Origin: Pegea sp. RAD2-039
Lineage: Eukaryota; Chordata; Thaliacea; Salpida; Salpidae
NCBI GenBank assembly: GCA_034620365.1
Contig: JAQGEQ010000354.1
Location: 868,001 to 932,000 of the forward strand
Direction: 5' to 3'
DNA length: 64,000 nucleotides
In this document: positions 48,101 through 62,000 of the stretch, piece by piece
Position numbering within the stretch: position 1 is the first letter of the stretch
How the letters are laid out: every line of letters begins with the position of its first letter
Notes under the pieces: generated by a model
What the model was told of the DNA's origin: nothing
The model's database searches: none
Seen by the model: only the letters and a program-made list of their open reading frames with translations
Made by a program: the position numbers and the translations under genes

Positions 48101-51100
48101 TAATTTGATTTTCATTCTACAAACTTTTCAACAAATATAATTTGACAAACAATATAAGAAAGTTGCTTAGCTGTAACTTCATCTCAAGTATCAATTTCTT
48201 TAGTTTGTTTTTTGCTAAGTAAAAACTTAATAAAAATCTCATCAAGGTGTTATGGATATAGATAATCTGTTTTCATCACAAACTCATCTTCTTTCTACTT
48301 TTCTCATCATTTATCCTCTAAATCTCATCATGGGTTCTTAATTCACTAATTTCACAAAAAGGTTTTGCTTATTTTTATTGAATTTCATCACTTTATTTTA
48401 AAGAGGCTTATTTTTATCTTAAGAATTAATCTTTTTGAAATATTTCACGTTTGTTTTATAATTTAAAAATTTATTAAAGTAAAATTGTTTTTAGTTATTT
48501 TTCCAATTAATTAAGTTACATTATTTGTGTATCTGTAAAACAAATGTTAATTTGACGATCTAAGCAGATTTGATGGTCTGAAAGATAAGCTTACATCTGA
48601 TGAGCTATGCAAGTTTTGTACTAAGTCTTAAATGGTTTAAGGATTAAAAATAATTTTGAGAAGGTATCATAAGAAAAGTCATTAATTAAAGAATCTGTGG
48701 GTCTTTAATGGTTGATAATCTAATTTCTTGTCAAGCTGATGTGCTACATGAAAGTTTGCAATGAGATCAACATACTTAAGCTTATGGTTGCTCTAAGTTT
48801 TAATTTCTTTTTGTTCATGCAACAATTTCGCTCTTCTACTTTATATCAACAATTTTCTTTGTAAATATCTTATTTAAAAAGCTTCTGTATATCATTTATT
48901 AAAAAATTATTGAAGAAATAAAGGCTTGAGATTGTATTGAAGATGATATATTAGTTTCAGTCAAATCAGTAGCCAGTGAATACTTTTGCATTTACTTTCT
49001 AGATGCATTCTTTTAAGCTTATACTTATTATCTAGCTATGATAAGCATTTATGTTGCTTCATTTACTTTTTGAAGATTTAACATAACTTTTGCAGAAAAT
49101 AAGAAAAATGTAATGAGTAAAACAATATTTATTAGGTAATTGAAATTGTTAAATTGTTTGCAAGCTAAGATATTTTAAAGCTAAAAAAGTTCAAACTAAA
49201 TACATCTACACCAAGAAAGAAAATACAACTCACGGCCTTGAGAAAATAAGTCGGTATAACAGTAGTGGTTTTAAAAAAAAAACTTTTTCATAAAATTTAA
49301 AATGATAATTTTTATGTAATGAGTATAATTGAATTAATGTTTAGCCTAATTGCTGAAAAAATTTAAATAAAAGAATTCAGACGGCTTGATAGATCTTAAA
49401 AAGAAATTGGTACTTGTACATGACATTCAATTTTAAATTATAAGGAAGTTATTAAATGCCTTTGAAGATGAACAATGAGTCGTGTTAGAAACATATTTTA
49501 TTTTCTGCATTTCTTTTTGAATGAAATTAAAATTTCTCTTTGTAAAGATTGTGCAAAAAGGTTAAAGTTTTGTTTGACTTATGATCCACCTCAAAGTTAT
49601 TTCCATCACTGCTGTTTACTTTGTTACAAATAAAATAGTGAATTCAATGGAAGACTGTCTTATTTTGAAAATGAAAAGGTTAGAATTATGAAATATAATC
49701 TTAATTTATTTTTTATGTAAGTTTTCCATATTTTTATATTTCAAGCTTTTTTTCAAATATTATTTTATCATTTATAGCATTCAATTATATTTTTATAATC
49801 AAATATTCCTGTTTAAACAGTTTGAAACTATTTCAAATCATTACTAATCTTACTTTCACTTTTTAATTAATTTTTTAGTGCATCTAAATTATGTATTTTA
49901 GATCGTTAGTTTTAATATTAACAATTAAAACATTCAATACTTCTCAAATACATAAAAATTATCGGAAGAAACCACTAATAGATTTATCATCTGCTGGTTG
50001 TTATAGTTTAAAGATTGTAATAGAATTTAAATTTATTGTTCTGTGTTTTTGTTTATTTTTGTGTAAACATTAATATGAGTGCTTAAATGATTGAACTATA
50101 TAAAATTAAGATGGTTGCATAGAACTATTTTGTGTCAGATTTTTAATTTACTCTTATGAAAGTTATCATTATTTTTGGTAAATTTTGTAGCACATAGATT
50201 AACCAACAAGAGCTTAATTGTAATATTTGTTGAAGATAAAACGATGACGATTTTGTTTATGAATAATAGATAAATTTATAAAAGAAATTCATGTAGTACT
50301 TTAATAAACAAGTTTTCTATTACAACAGGATAAATAAATTTAAGTTTGTTATAGATAAAGAAAGACTTAGTTTGTAATTTGGCATAACTGGTATTTCTAT
50401 CGACTAATCTAGAGTCAGCTTTTAATCTAAGATGTCAGTCTTGGGGTACGTGACAATGATACGTCTGAATATTTTCTTTATAACAATTTGAAAAAAACCT
50501 TATCTCTGTGTGAACAGTCCTTAGTTTAAAAAAATATGTTAAACAAGATGCTTAATTATTTTTCAGAACTATGCTTTTGGATAAATATTTAGATAAATAG
50601 AAATTGGTATTTCCTACATTTTATTCAATCGTATTACATTTATATGGTTATTGTAATGGTTTTTAGGATGTTATTTGATATAGCTTTCATGGTATCTTAT
50701 TAAATTTAAAGATAAGCTTTGATATGTAATATAGTATAATAATTTTGATGTATTATGCATGGATCCAATTTATTCCAGAATGTTTTATTTTACTTTTCTT
50801 AGATTAACTTCTTTAGAAAAATTTATAATTGATATAAATGATGGCTTTCTTTGAAAATCTCTTAAATTTAAAGTGATAAAGATTTTTTTTTTGAAAACAG
50901 TTTTCTATTTTCGAAATTTATATCTACGTAATATTTGGTCATTTAATTTGGAAGTAAAACAGGATTAAAAATAGTTTTTTTATTAAGCAAACATTATTAA
51001 AATATTGTAAGTATTTTATGATGGATATAAACGTCTCTTGAAATATAAAATTTTTATTGGAATTTAAACAAATTTAAAAGCATTTGTTAAAGGTTTACTA

Positions 51101-52960
51101 AAGTTGATGAAATTTTGACTTGCAGTTGAAAACTTTTAGAAGCAATTTTGAAATGCTTTGTAACTTGATCGTAACTTTTCAACTTGAGTCGAATTTTAAA
51201 CAACTTGTTTAAAAGCCCATAAGCGTTAAACAAACTTTATAATTAATTTAGATATTTCATAAATTGAAGCATTCGATATTTTTTTTGTGGATTGCTACAC
51301 TTGAAAGCAACCAGGAAACTTCTAAGTCGTTTTGCCTGACTAGTATTGAATAAGTTTTAAAATTTTGATCGTCATCTTCGGAATATTACAAAATAAATGA
51401 ATTATTTTTATTTTTTACAATAAAACATTTATGAGCCTTGATAAATGACTACTAGTTTTTTGTATATTTGTGTCATTTTGATATTATTTGGTGATATAAA
51501 ATATGCATTTAAACTTAAGAGTCAAACCCTTTTGATATTGTTATCAGTATACACTGTACAAATAATTGCTAGCTATTTTAATTGCTAAATTTGTAGTTGC
51601 ATAACCCTTAAGTTGCTTGTTCATTTCTTATGAGCGTAAAGACTTTGGTATAAATTAAAGCCACTAAAAGATTTATACAACGAGCTACTCCATGAGTTGA
51701 ACTGCTTACTAAAACTTTTCAACTAAATTTGAGCAATATTTTGTTATTTTGATTATTTTATTTCTAAAAGCACTTTATTACATGATTTACATTAATACTG
51801 TTAGCTACAATTCAATTTTACTTCTATTTCTATCAATTATGTAAAAGATAAAATGATAAGTGAAAGCTTTGAACGATTGATAATTCATCATTTGATTTAA
51901 AATATAAATGGTTTAATGCAAATACAAATTACTCTTAGTTTTTGTTTTGTTGATATTTACTTCAATTATATATTTAAAAAATATTTTTTGAAAAGCTGTA
52001 CAATTGTTTTGATTATAATACAAAAGTTTAGGGTTTGGAATTTCCAAAATTTAGGATTATTCTGCTGTTAGAATTATTTGAAAGCCAAATTTTTGATAAA
52101 ATCGAAATATTTCCAACATTTGATTGAAGTTATTGTGACAATAAATAATATTTTCTATGAGAATTTTACAAATTGTAGTTTTGCCTACTTACTGGAATTA
52201 TCTATCTAAGGTATTGTCATCATCACTTCCTATGCAACAAGTTATAGAAATTGTTTACAGTAAATTAACAATGTTTTAGCTTGCAAAAAAATTGCAATGC
52301 TTCTGACTTAGTGAGATAATACATCATTTTTGCAATAATCTTGTTTATAGCTAGAATAAAACTTTTTTATTTACATTTGCCAGTACTGTCGACTATGTAT
52401 GATAAATTTAATTGAAAAATAAATTGTTGAACTAGTTCCATGAACATTTGATAACATTTTCATTTAAGTCTTTATTTAAATAGGCTTTATATTACAAGAA
52501 AAATATATGCATACATAAACCTTATAGCTGCTCTCTATAATGCTTACTAATGCTAGTTTCTATCTACACCTTCAAAATTGCGTTTATCTTACACAATGCA
52601 TTATAAAGTTTATTACTATGTTGAAACACAAACGTTGACCTTTTATCTGGAAGCTTCTGCTTATGGTTTAGAAAATCAGAGATTATGTTCTTACACCAGT
52701 GTCTGGTGATTGTTTGGTAATTTTAAACTATTCAAGGTAGTAAAACAATCAATTACTTTGCACGTCAAGTTATAGCAGTTTATTTGAAAAGTGTATAGGT
52801 CATTACAGGTAGTAGAATTTTTGTTAGTCGCCTTGTATTAGGTAAATTTATTAAATGCTCAGAAAGATGTTTGCTTATTACTAGGTACTTATGGAGTAGT
52901 TTTTGGTTTCCTGATCTTTTTTCCTCTTTTTTCTAGTTTGTTTCAGTCTGTCTCAATTTG
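42113..52960. other. Long AT-rich stretch without recognised genes
   Basis: About 11 kb with no convincing exon, tRNA or rRNA on either strand. Open frames are short and of low complexity. A somewhat GC-richer patch at 47280-47690 has several ATTGCA/TTGCAA words on both strands and might be remnant mobile DNA, but no element could be delimited. It may be intergenic, or a 5' region of the modular gene that starts at 53 kb. Confidence 0.5.
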
Positions 52961-52965
52961 GTTTT

Positions 52966-52973
52966 TATATATA
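52966..52973 (+). promoter_or_regulatory. Possible TATA box ahead of first exon 1a
   Basis: TATATATA lies 51 bp before the ATG at 53024, a spacing compatible with a short 5' UTR. AT-rich DNA produces such words often, so this is only suggestive. A TTTTAACAG sequence directly before the ATG exon could instead be a 3' splice site of an upstream intron or a trans-splice acceptor. Confidence 0.25.
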
Positions 52974-53023
52974 TGCGTTCTTCCCTTTTAAATCGTTTTT
53001 TAGGTTCTTACTTTTAACAGAAA

Positions 53024-53084
53024 ATGCAAAAACTAGTTTGTTTGATTCTTCTGTTGGTTATTGGCGAACATCAGACTACTGACT
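53024..53084 (+). other. Alternative first exon 1a with signal peptide
   Basis: ATG at 53024 opens MQKLVCLILLLVIGEHQTTD and ends in phase 1 before GTAAGC. The hydrophobic run LVCLILLLVIG is a convincing signal-peptide core. The phase fits the exon at 55254. TTTTAACAG stands three bases before the ATG. Confidence 0.55.
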
Positions 53085-56000
53085 GTAAGCTAAAGCTTTA
53101 TTGATGACAGATGAAATCATCAACTAGAGTATTTTAACGTAACGTTAAAGCTTTTTTTCTTTTCGCAATGCAGTTGAAATTGAGTAAGAAAAGAGCGTGT
53201 GTGAAGATTACAAGAGATACTGAAGCAGGCAATATAAATTTAACCGCTTGTTAGGCTGCTCGGGTTTTTCATTCTATTCTTCGTCTACTGCTTAAATTAA
53301 AGTCTAGATAAGTCTCTTTGTTTAGAATAGGTTTCTTCCTCGCTTTCTTCTTATCAGCACCGGATCAAACTCAATATGGGCTAGTCATCCTAAAACTTAT
53401 CGCTACAAGGGTGTGGCAAGCAACGTTTTTTTTTATGAACGTGATGGACATAGGTAGAAAACAAAGGTAAGACAGGCGTGAAAATGAATATGACAATCGT
53501 AAAAATCAGTTTGCACTAAAATTCTGATGCTTTGGATGATTAGAACAGCAGTGAAGAATCTTAATAAGATGTTACTCTTCATATAACAGTGATCAAGTCT
53601 TTATATGCAAACGTATCTTTGTATATAAAGTAAATAAAAGCTATGAGGTGGCAGGCATTTGCAGTCTGACTTTTCAATCTAACTTACCTGATGTTTACGC
53701 CTTTTATAAGGTTATTAAATACTTTTATATATTCTCAATGATTTTAAATTACTTTTTGTTAGGTATACTTATTTATTTTTAGGTAGAAACATTTTTAAGT
53801 TAGACTTTCTGCTAGAATAGAAATGAAATTTATTTAGTTGGTATCTCTAAACCTTAGTTTGCAGACAAAAATTTTTATTGTACTTCTTACTTGTATATTT
53901 TCTTAGTACCAAATAAACTAGTATTTACTTTTCAAAAATCTAACTGTGATACTTATATGAGTCAACAAAACTTGCAATAATCTTTAGCTCATGCTACCAT
54001 GCCTAAAAATGTGATTTTTTTCAATTCACAACTAACTTTAGTTTTTTTACTAGATAGTTTTTTAACTAGTTAATGTGGTAAGTCATTGTATTTGACTTTC
54101 CTCTGCTAGATATTTGTTAAGTGTAGAACGTTTGACGTTGAAGCAAATCAACGAACTTGATTATGCGCTTACATCTTTTTATTTTGCTTGCGGTGACCTG
54201 CACTACTGCCATAGCTGAGTTGCCGAATTATGACGAATATGATAATCTTTATGGTATTTATAATTGATTACTTTAATATTGTTTTATATTTTGTATAATT
54301 TATTTTTTCAATAATATAAACAAAGCTTAAATTTTACAAAATATTTATAGAAATATCAATTTAAAGTTGTTATAGTTTGTGATGAAGTACTAAACAAATT
54401 AACAAACTTTAGTATATGATCTATTTTCATTTATATAAAGAGCCATTAAAACTGTATTAATACTATGTATGTATAATTGAATAAGTGCGGAACTAAATAT
54501 ATTAGGCTAATGTTTTAAAAAATGATTACACAAATTAAGCACCAACAAAATAATGTAATTTAACAGTATCATACAAGAAGTATTATAAATTAGTGTTTTT
54601 CATTAGTTATTTTTACATTTCTTATTTTCTTATTTAAAACAAAATTTACCTTTAAAAACTTATGTAGTATTTGAAGCATAAACTTCACATTCTGATTTGT
54701 CTCTACCTAAACGTCTAGAAGTCAAATAAAACAAAATTCAAGAAAAATATTTATTTTTTATCAATAAACAGTAATTCTAAAGCCCAATGTCATCAAAACG
54801 TTTATTTGAACTTACGGTTAGTTTTCTAATATATACGTTTTGGAATTATGCTTATCCTCATAAGTTGTTACGTTTTTAAAAAGCTAACATGTAGCACTAA
54901 AATTACCAACATTTTATTTTAAGCATTTGTTAGTCTATAGACCAAGTTACTAATAACAGCAATTGTTTGACTAAGAAATTTAAAAACAATTTTTATATAG
55001 TATTATACACTGTCAAGGTACTATTAATTAAAATGTTCTTTTCAGTAAGGATACAATAAGCAAATTTATTATTATTACAACCTTATTAAAGTAGTTCAAA
55101 TCTTTATTCAAATATAATTAGACTAAAAAAAATCTAATTTATTTTTGTCTACAAGAACTACATTAATGAATCACAAGACATAACTTAATATAAAACTATG
55201 TATGAACATTATAAAATATTAATACCATAGTTGATGGTTGTTACTTTTCAAAGGCGGAGATTTTTATGGCGGAGAATATTATACAGGCGTGTATGAGGGT
55301 GAAAACCCCGGTCTAAGTGATTTGTATCCTGGTTATTTACCTGAAGACTTCAGTGGAAGTGGAGTGAGTATTTGGTTGAAATCTTCACTGTAAAATGCAA
55401 AACTAAAAACATTTTTTTTTATTTGTACATATCAGTCATCTAAGACTTAAGTATTTTTTCTTATATGTAAAATTCTTCTGTTGTTTAAAACATAAATCAA
55501 AGCTTAATGAGCTTGCGCTAATTAAAATTATTTCTAACTCATTGTTTTTAATTTCAGCAATCTGGACCACCGAGAGGCATGTTTTCATTTTTCAACTATT
55601 TAAAAAACAATCCTTTAGATACTCATTTTTCAATACTTTATAAAACTCGACCAGAAAACAAAGAAAAGCCCTTGGGCAGTTCATTTGTAAAGAGTAAAGT
55701 TTGTTATCAAGAACCCAAAACTCTGCAACATACAGAGACAATCATAAATTAAACTGAATATTATAAAGATTTAATCGATAAAAATAAATATAAACAAATC
55801 AAAACCGTTTTTAATCAATAAAAAGTAAGTGTTTATAAAATTACCCTCACTTGTAAAGTTGAAATATAAATTAATCTTTTTAAAAACAAGTTTAAATCTA
55901 ATGTTGTCCTTCAGTAATCGGAAAACTATGTATTATGCGGAGAGTAAACTAGAAATTAAATAAATGTTTCCCAATTGCGACCCTGTTAATGTATTCCACT

Positions 56001-59000
56001 ACGTTCGAAGACTTATTATGTTCTTATTCAGGTCGTTTTGCTGTAACAGTAAAGATGAAGTTTAAGAATAATTTTTTGAACAAAGACTCAAAACAATATA
56101 GCAAGACATCGGAACATTTTATCAAAGCTGTGAGTTTACACTTAAATTATCATTATGCTTTGATTTTAAAGTGAACATATGAAGTAATATTTTCAAAACT
56201 GATAAAAATATTTGTAACTATCTAACTAGATATATAGTATGCTAAAACCTAACTATAATCTCCTTATAAATGTTTTTTAAATATTAAAAAACAAATAGTG
56301 TCATTTAAATCTCAAAACGTTTTTAATTTTATTGATGAGTAATTTTTTCCGATATATAGAAGGTTGTAAAATGATTTAAGTATAATCTTTCGTTTTTAAC
56401 ATCTTGTAAAATTTTTTGTGACGCAATATTACGTTAATATATAAATTAAGACTCTGATATTTAAATGAGCTTTCATCACTTGCATAAACTTTTATAATTA
56501 TTTTTGGTACAAATAAAAATTTAAACTTTTATGTAGACTGTAGATTGGCTGAACAGACAGTTAAGGACAGACGATAGTCAGATTGAAGTTTTAGTGGAAA
56601 AATTTGAGCCCGGAGAAAACCCTCTTGGAAAAGAAACACGAGCATTAATCTATGTTGCAATAGATGATTTGACAGGCATTACTTATGATCAATTAATAAC
56701 CACGATGGAAAGTTGGTCGATTGATGGTGTAGGTCATGTTAAAGGAAAAATTGTCCAAAATGTTTTAAGTAAGATTTTTTGAAAATCTCGTTGTATTCAA
56801 TAAGTCCTGAATATTATTAAAATAAATTTGATTTTGTTATAAAAGTGCTTTTACGAGACGGCTTTTTATTCTTTTTTACAATTTTGTATTTAGTAAAAAT
56901 AATAAATCAATTTTTCTGCTTCAGCTAAATAATTTATTTTTTTATTACAGCATTACCGGACAACGATGCGATTGATGTTTCAGTGAGTTACCATTTTAAT
57001 AGCTTACTTCTACTAGCTATCAACATTAAAGACTGTATCTTAGAAAACTTAAATAAGTATATCTAAAATTATTTATATTTATTACAATTTTCGTTTCACA
57101 CTACAATTATAACTTCTATTACATGAAAATATGGCAGTTCACATTCTGTAGGCCAGTAAGTGGTGAATATGAAACAAATTTTACTAACAAAAACAATATG
57201 TCAACAGCTAATACCGAATAATCAAAGCAGTAGCAGTACTATTTTCATTATTCAAATAGCTAGCTTATTATAAAAATTAGAAAGCTACACTACTTTTGAC
57301 ATGCAAACAGTCTGATGTAAATGCTTTGATTGAATTTTCATTTGCAGTCTACTTACCTCTGTAAACTTGTTTTGGATCGGAAATTTGGTCGGCATCTTCG
57401 TCGACCAGATTCAGCTCAATACAAAAAAGAAAAAGTGCAGCTGATTGAGGAGGTTTAAAAATATTTTGTTACTTTTCCAAAAAGAGAATTATTTGTCATA
57501 ACTAAGCAAAAATATTAGCTTATTCAAGTTGTAATGATCATTTTCATCTAAGTCTAGCTTTTATGCATCTATAGATAACTTAGCAGCTTTTTGCTCAGTT
57601 TTTATAAACAACATTCTGAAACTTGTAATTTCATTTTCAGTTGCAGTTACATTTTGCTGGCGCAGTTCCTGGATTTTTACCAGTAAGTAGAATATTCTTT
57701 TAAATTGAAAGTCTTATGAAGTTATACGAAACATCGAATTTTACAATAAGTTTTACGACTGAGTCTCTAGCGACTTCTAATTTGTGTACACACATTTAGC
57801 TACTACATTTAAAAACTTTTACCTGTTAATTCTTACCATCCAATGTAAACATATATCTGCTTTTTGTTGTTACAGTAATGTTACCCTGATATATAAATGT
57901 TTGTTTGCCAAAAGTATCTTGCTAACCTTTGAAAATCTTTGTAAAATGGTAGTGTGTAATTAATGGTGAATTTCATCTTTTAGAAATCTGTTGCGCTTGA
58001 AGAGTTTACTAAAGAGCCCCAAAAGAAAGTAGGAGCCTTATTAAGCATCGTAATTGCGAGTGAAGAGGAGGATCAGCTTATAGAAGCTCTTGAAAACATC
58101 GCTGGAAGAGAAAGAATAGCTGATGACATGATTGTTACATTTAGTAAGAGCCATAAATAGTCTTAAAAATTACTTATTAAAATCAAATCATTTTTGTGTA
58201 ATCTAATTCATCGTGAATTTACTTAAATATTTAGAATTTTTCTTTTCTAGAAATCGAACAACAAGTAATTGAAGATTATCCTGACTTATATGGTGGAAGT
58301 TGGCCTGAGATAGACCCTGAAGAAGAAATAGCACCAGAGGTTGATCCAGAAACAAATCCTAGACCTGAAATTGTACCAGAATCTGAACCGACCCCTCCCT
58401 TGCCAACTACTACTACTGGTGAGTTAAATTGGAAATTTGTCAGCTTTAAGTTAAAATCTTTTCTTTGTTTCTTTCTCGTCTTATAGATTGGTAGAAAAAG
58501 TTTAATTTTTTTGACTTTATATGACTGGTTATACAAAATTTAATGCAAAGATTTAAAAACTTTAAAAAGTACTTTAGTTGAGTAGTTTAGTATTATAACA
58601 TTAACATCTAGTTGGAAACCAATTGTAAGAAGCTTTGTAGCATACTTAAAGGTATAAACAGTTATTAATCTAAAAACGATAATTTTGTTTATTGGATGGA
58701 TTATTAATAAGTCATACTTAAATGCTTTTAAAAAATAGTCCCAAAACTAAATTTTGCAAATAAGCAAAATAAAAAAACAAACCTAAACAAATTTAGAAAT
58801 AGTTTAGCTGTATACAAATTCTGTAAGATGCTAATATACAAGAAAAAATTTCACGGAAATGGTTTTTTTATCAAAGTTTTTTGAATTCTAATTATAATAC
58901 AAAAGACTACATTGAAAAATATTTGTATTAAAATATGTTGTTTAGAGTAATACTTTAAATGTGACTTTAGAAAAGAAACATTTAAAGTAGCTTCTTATTT

Positions 59001-62000
59001 AATGCTTCTAACATTTGTTTAAAATAATTTCAACTTTAGATGATTTACAAATTTTAATGTTTAATGATAAATAAAGAAAAACCAAAAAACTGAAAAAAGT
59101 TTTTGAACTTTTTAAAGCTTCTGACAAATTTGTACAATCAATTATTTGCACTGAAATGTAATTTATTTTTAATTACATAACGCTTCGCATCCAATCAAAT
59201 TTTTACAGTTAATTTATTGATTTTATGCTTCATCATAAATTGTATTGCATGAAAGCACCTTTCTTTTTGCTTTTGCTATTAGTCAACTATGGTAGGGGTG
59301 ATTCTGTCACCTCTTGTTCACGCTTATCTAACCTGGAACACGGATCAATGTCATGCTCAAACTCTAAGCATGTCGGTTCAATCTGTTCTATAAAGTGTGA
59401 AGATGGATATTGGGTGAATGGAAGCTCACAGATACGTTGTAAGGGAAGTGGAGACTGGGATAACTCCTTACCAACATGCCAAGGTCAGGTCAATGCCGCA
59501 TGCTTATTATTTTTACCGAAGATAACCTTTTTCTGCTTCTATTTTTCTTTGCATGTACTACTTTAACTGATTTATGGTTTGTTGAATGTTTATCTGAACT
59601 GCTTGAATAAAACTTTAATTAATAAAAGGAATTAATTCAATAATAACTAAAGTTTAATTTACAAATCAACTTCTTAGAAGTTACTGTAGCAAGATTTATT
59701 CTTAGTTTTAAAAGTAATCGCTGCAAGTGATTCAAATGCTTAAGTTTTATCAAAACGCTGAGAGTATTTAAAATTGTTTGATTTTCTGTCAACTTGCTGC
59801 TGATAAATTTTATCAAAAGTTATTAGCATGTATAAGCTAAGTTGATGGCCACCTACAAAGTTTGCTTACGTTGTCTTCAGTTTTAAAGCATACTTGAAAT
59901 TATCTGTTGTTTACTAAATAGTCGAAAATTTCTATTTTATTACAGAAAGATTTTATCAAGTATTGTCATACAATAAGTAGACATCTTCACTTTTTAATTT
60001 AATTTGTTTAAACCATACATTGTATCTTGAGAAGTTGTCATGCAATTTTTGAGTTTATTTTTAAGCTATGAACTTTTAAAAATCATTACCTTAGCTTCAA
60101 ACTCTTACGACAGTAAAAGGTATTACATTATCTTCAGTAGTATTTAAAATCTATTTTTATTTGTGAACTAACATTTATTAAGGCAGTGAAATAATCACAG
60201 TGATATTAGTTTTTCAGCGGTTAAGCTAAACATAAATATTATCTTTTGTTCGATAATCTTTATTTTATAGAGTTTTTTCCACACCTGGTATTTCATTTTT
60301 AAGAGATAAAACCAATAATGGGAAAAACTTTAATTAAAAGTTGAAAGAAAAACTTGATTTATTTTCTGTAGTGTTTTTGCTATCAGCCATTTAACTTGAT
60401 AATATTTAAACTAAAACTTTAGAACACCTTTAGTGTCATGAGGAAACGATGATACCTTAAGTATTATAATAATCTAAGCTCCAAGCTTTATTAATTGGAT
60501 GAATCAGTAATATAAAGTTTTGAAAGTTTGAAGGTTTTTTAGTTCGAACAAAATTTTTAAGACTTTGTCGGAAAAGTTTAACATTTAAAAGCTTTTTTAG
60601 ATACAAATTTGAAGATATAAAAACAGTACTTAAAATTGTTTGAATTATAACATCTTTTTGTTTCATATATTTTATATTTCTTTGATGCTTTATTTGTGGA
60701 ATTGAATTGAAGAAGTTAAAATCAAAGTTAAAATATAAGTTGCCAAACTTAAGATTAAGTCAAGCATAAAAAAGTATATCTTTGAAGACAATTAGTTGAT
60801 CAAAATTTGTAGACAAGGTTAAAATATTGCGGCAAATATAGTCTTCAATATAACTATTTAAAGTTCACCTGGTAGAGATACTCTTAAGAATTTTGGATGA
60901 ACTGAAAGAACACAAAGTATAATACATGCGAGTCAACATATTTTGAAATTTTTGATGTTTTTATCAGTTGAATTGTTTTAGAAAATGCTAAAATGATGGC
61001 ACAATGTTAGCAATAGCTCAGATCTATAAGAAATATGACAAGAAACTCTTTTTATTAAACAGGTCTTAAAGAATATGGGCGTTGTATTTTTGTTTGATCT
61101 ATTGGTTTCAAAGGCTTAAATAATTTGAGATTCTTATATGCTGAATCAAACCTTTTCATATGCCCTCTGTTTTGAGATAGCTAATTTTGAATCAACTTAC
61201 AGAAGTTAGCTGTCCGTCATCTGTGGGTCTCCCTTTTGGACTGGAGAATGGAAGAATAGAATGTTCAGACGGACTCAGTTATTTATCAAACTGTAAATTT
61301 CATTGCAATGGTGGATATAAACGAGTTGGCAGTTCTTCTGTAACTTGTATGACTGATGGGAAATGGTCTGATTTTAACAACGGCGATCCCTTCTGTGAAC
61401 TTGGTACATAATTTTCTCATTTTTATCTGATCCTTCAAAATAGCAACAGTCTTTTTGTAATTTATGAAAACTCAATTGATTAGTTTTTCTTATTTTCTAA
61501 GTAATCTTACTTTGAAAATTTTAAAATTGAAAAAAGGTAATGAAAATAGTTCTTCACGAGTTTTCAATTTACTCAAGAAAGAGTTTTCATTTTTTTATTT
61601 CTCATGAAAAATGGACTTTACTGGGGTTCTATCCTTCCTCAAGATTTGATATCGAACGATAGATCTTATTTTTTTGAATGATAAGTCCGGTGAAAAGAGT
61701 TGTTCAGATTTGCAATCAAGCACTGAAAGTTCTTTTGTAAAAAAACTATTTCTAAAGTAATTAAAGATGACTCATAATTAATTAATAAGGTCAACATTTT
61801 TTAATTTTCCGATTTCAATTATAAATTTGGTTTTAGAGTGAAAAATTCAGAATTTCTTTTTATCAAATGTTTAAGGTATTTAAACCCAATTACAAGCAGA
61901 GCTGACAATCTTTTATTGAATCATCTTTTGATTGAGAGTAAGAATAAGATCAGATATTTTAGTCTTAGATTAATCAGAAATATGTTTCACAATTTCGTAA

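Noticed and set aside
59225..59566. A separate 113-codon secreted sushi protein as the primary gene model
   Set aside because: The sushi domain is followed by a good GTCAGG donor, and the phase fits both neighbours. It is kept as an alternative start rather than as the main model.
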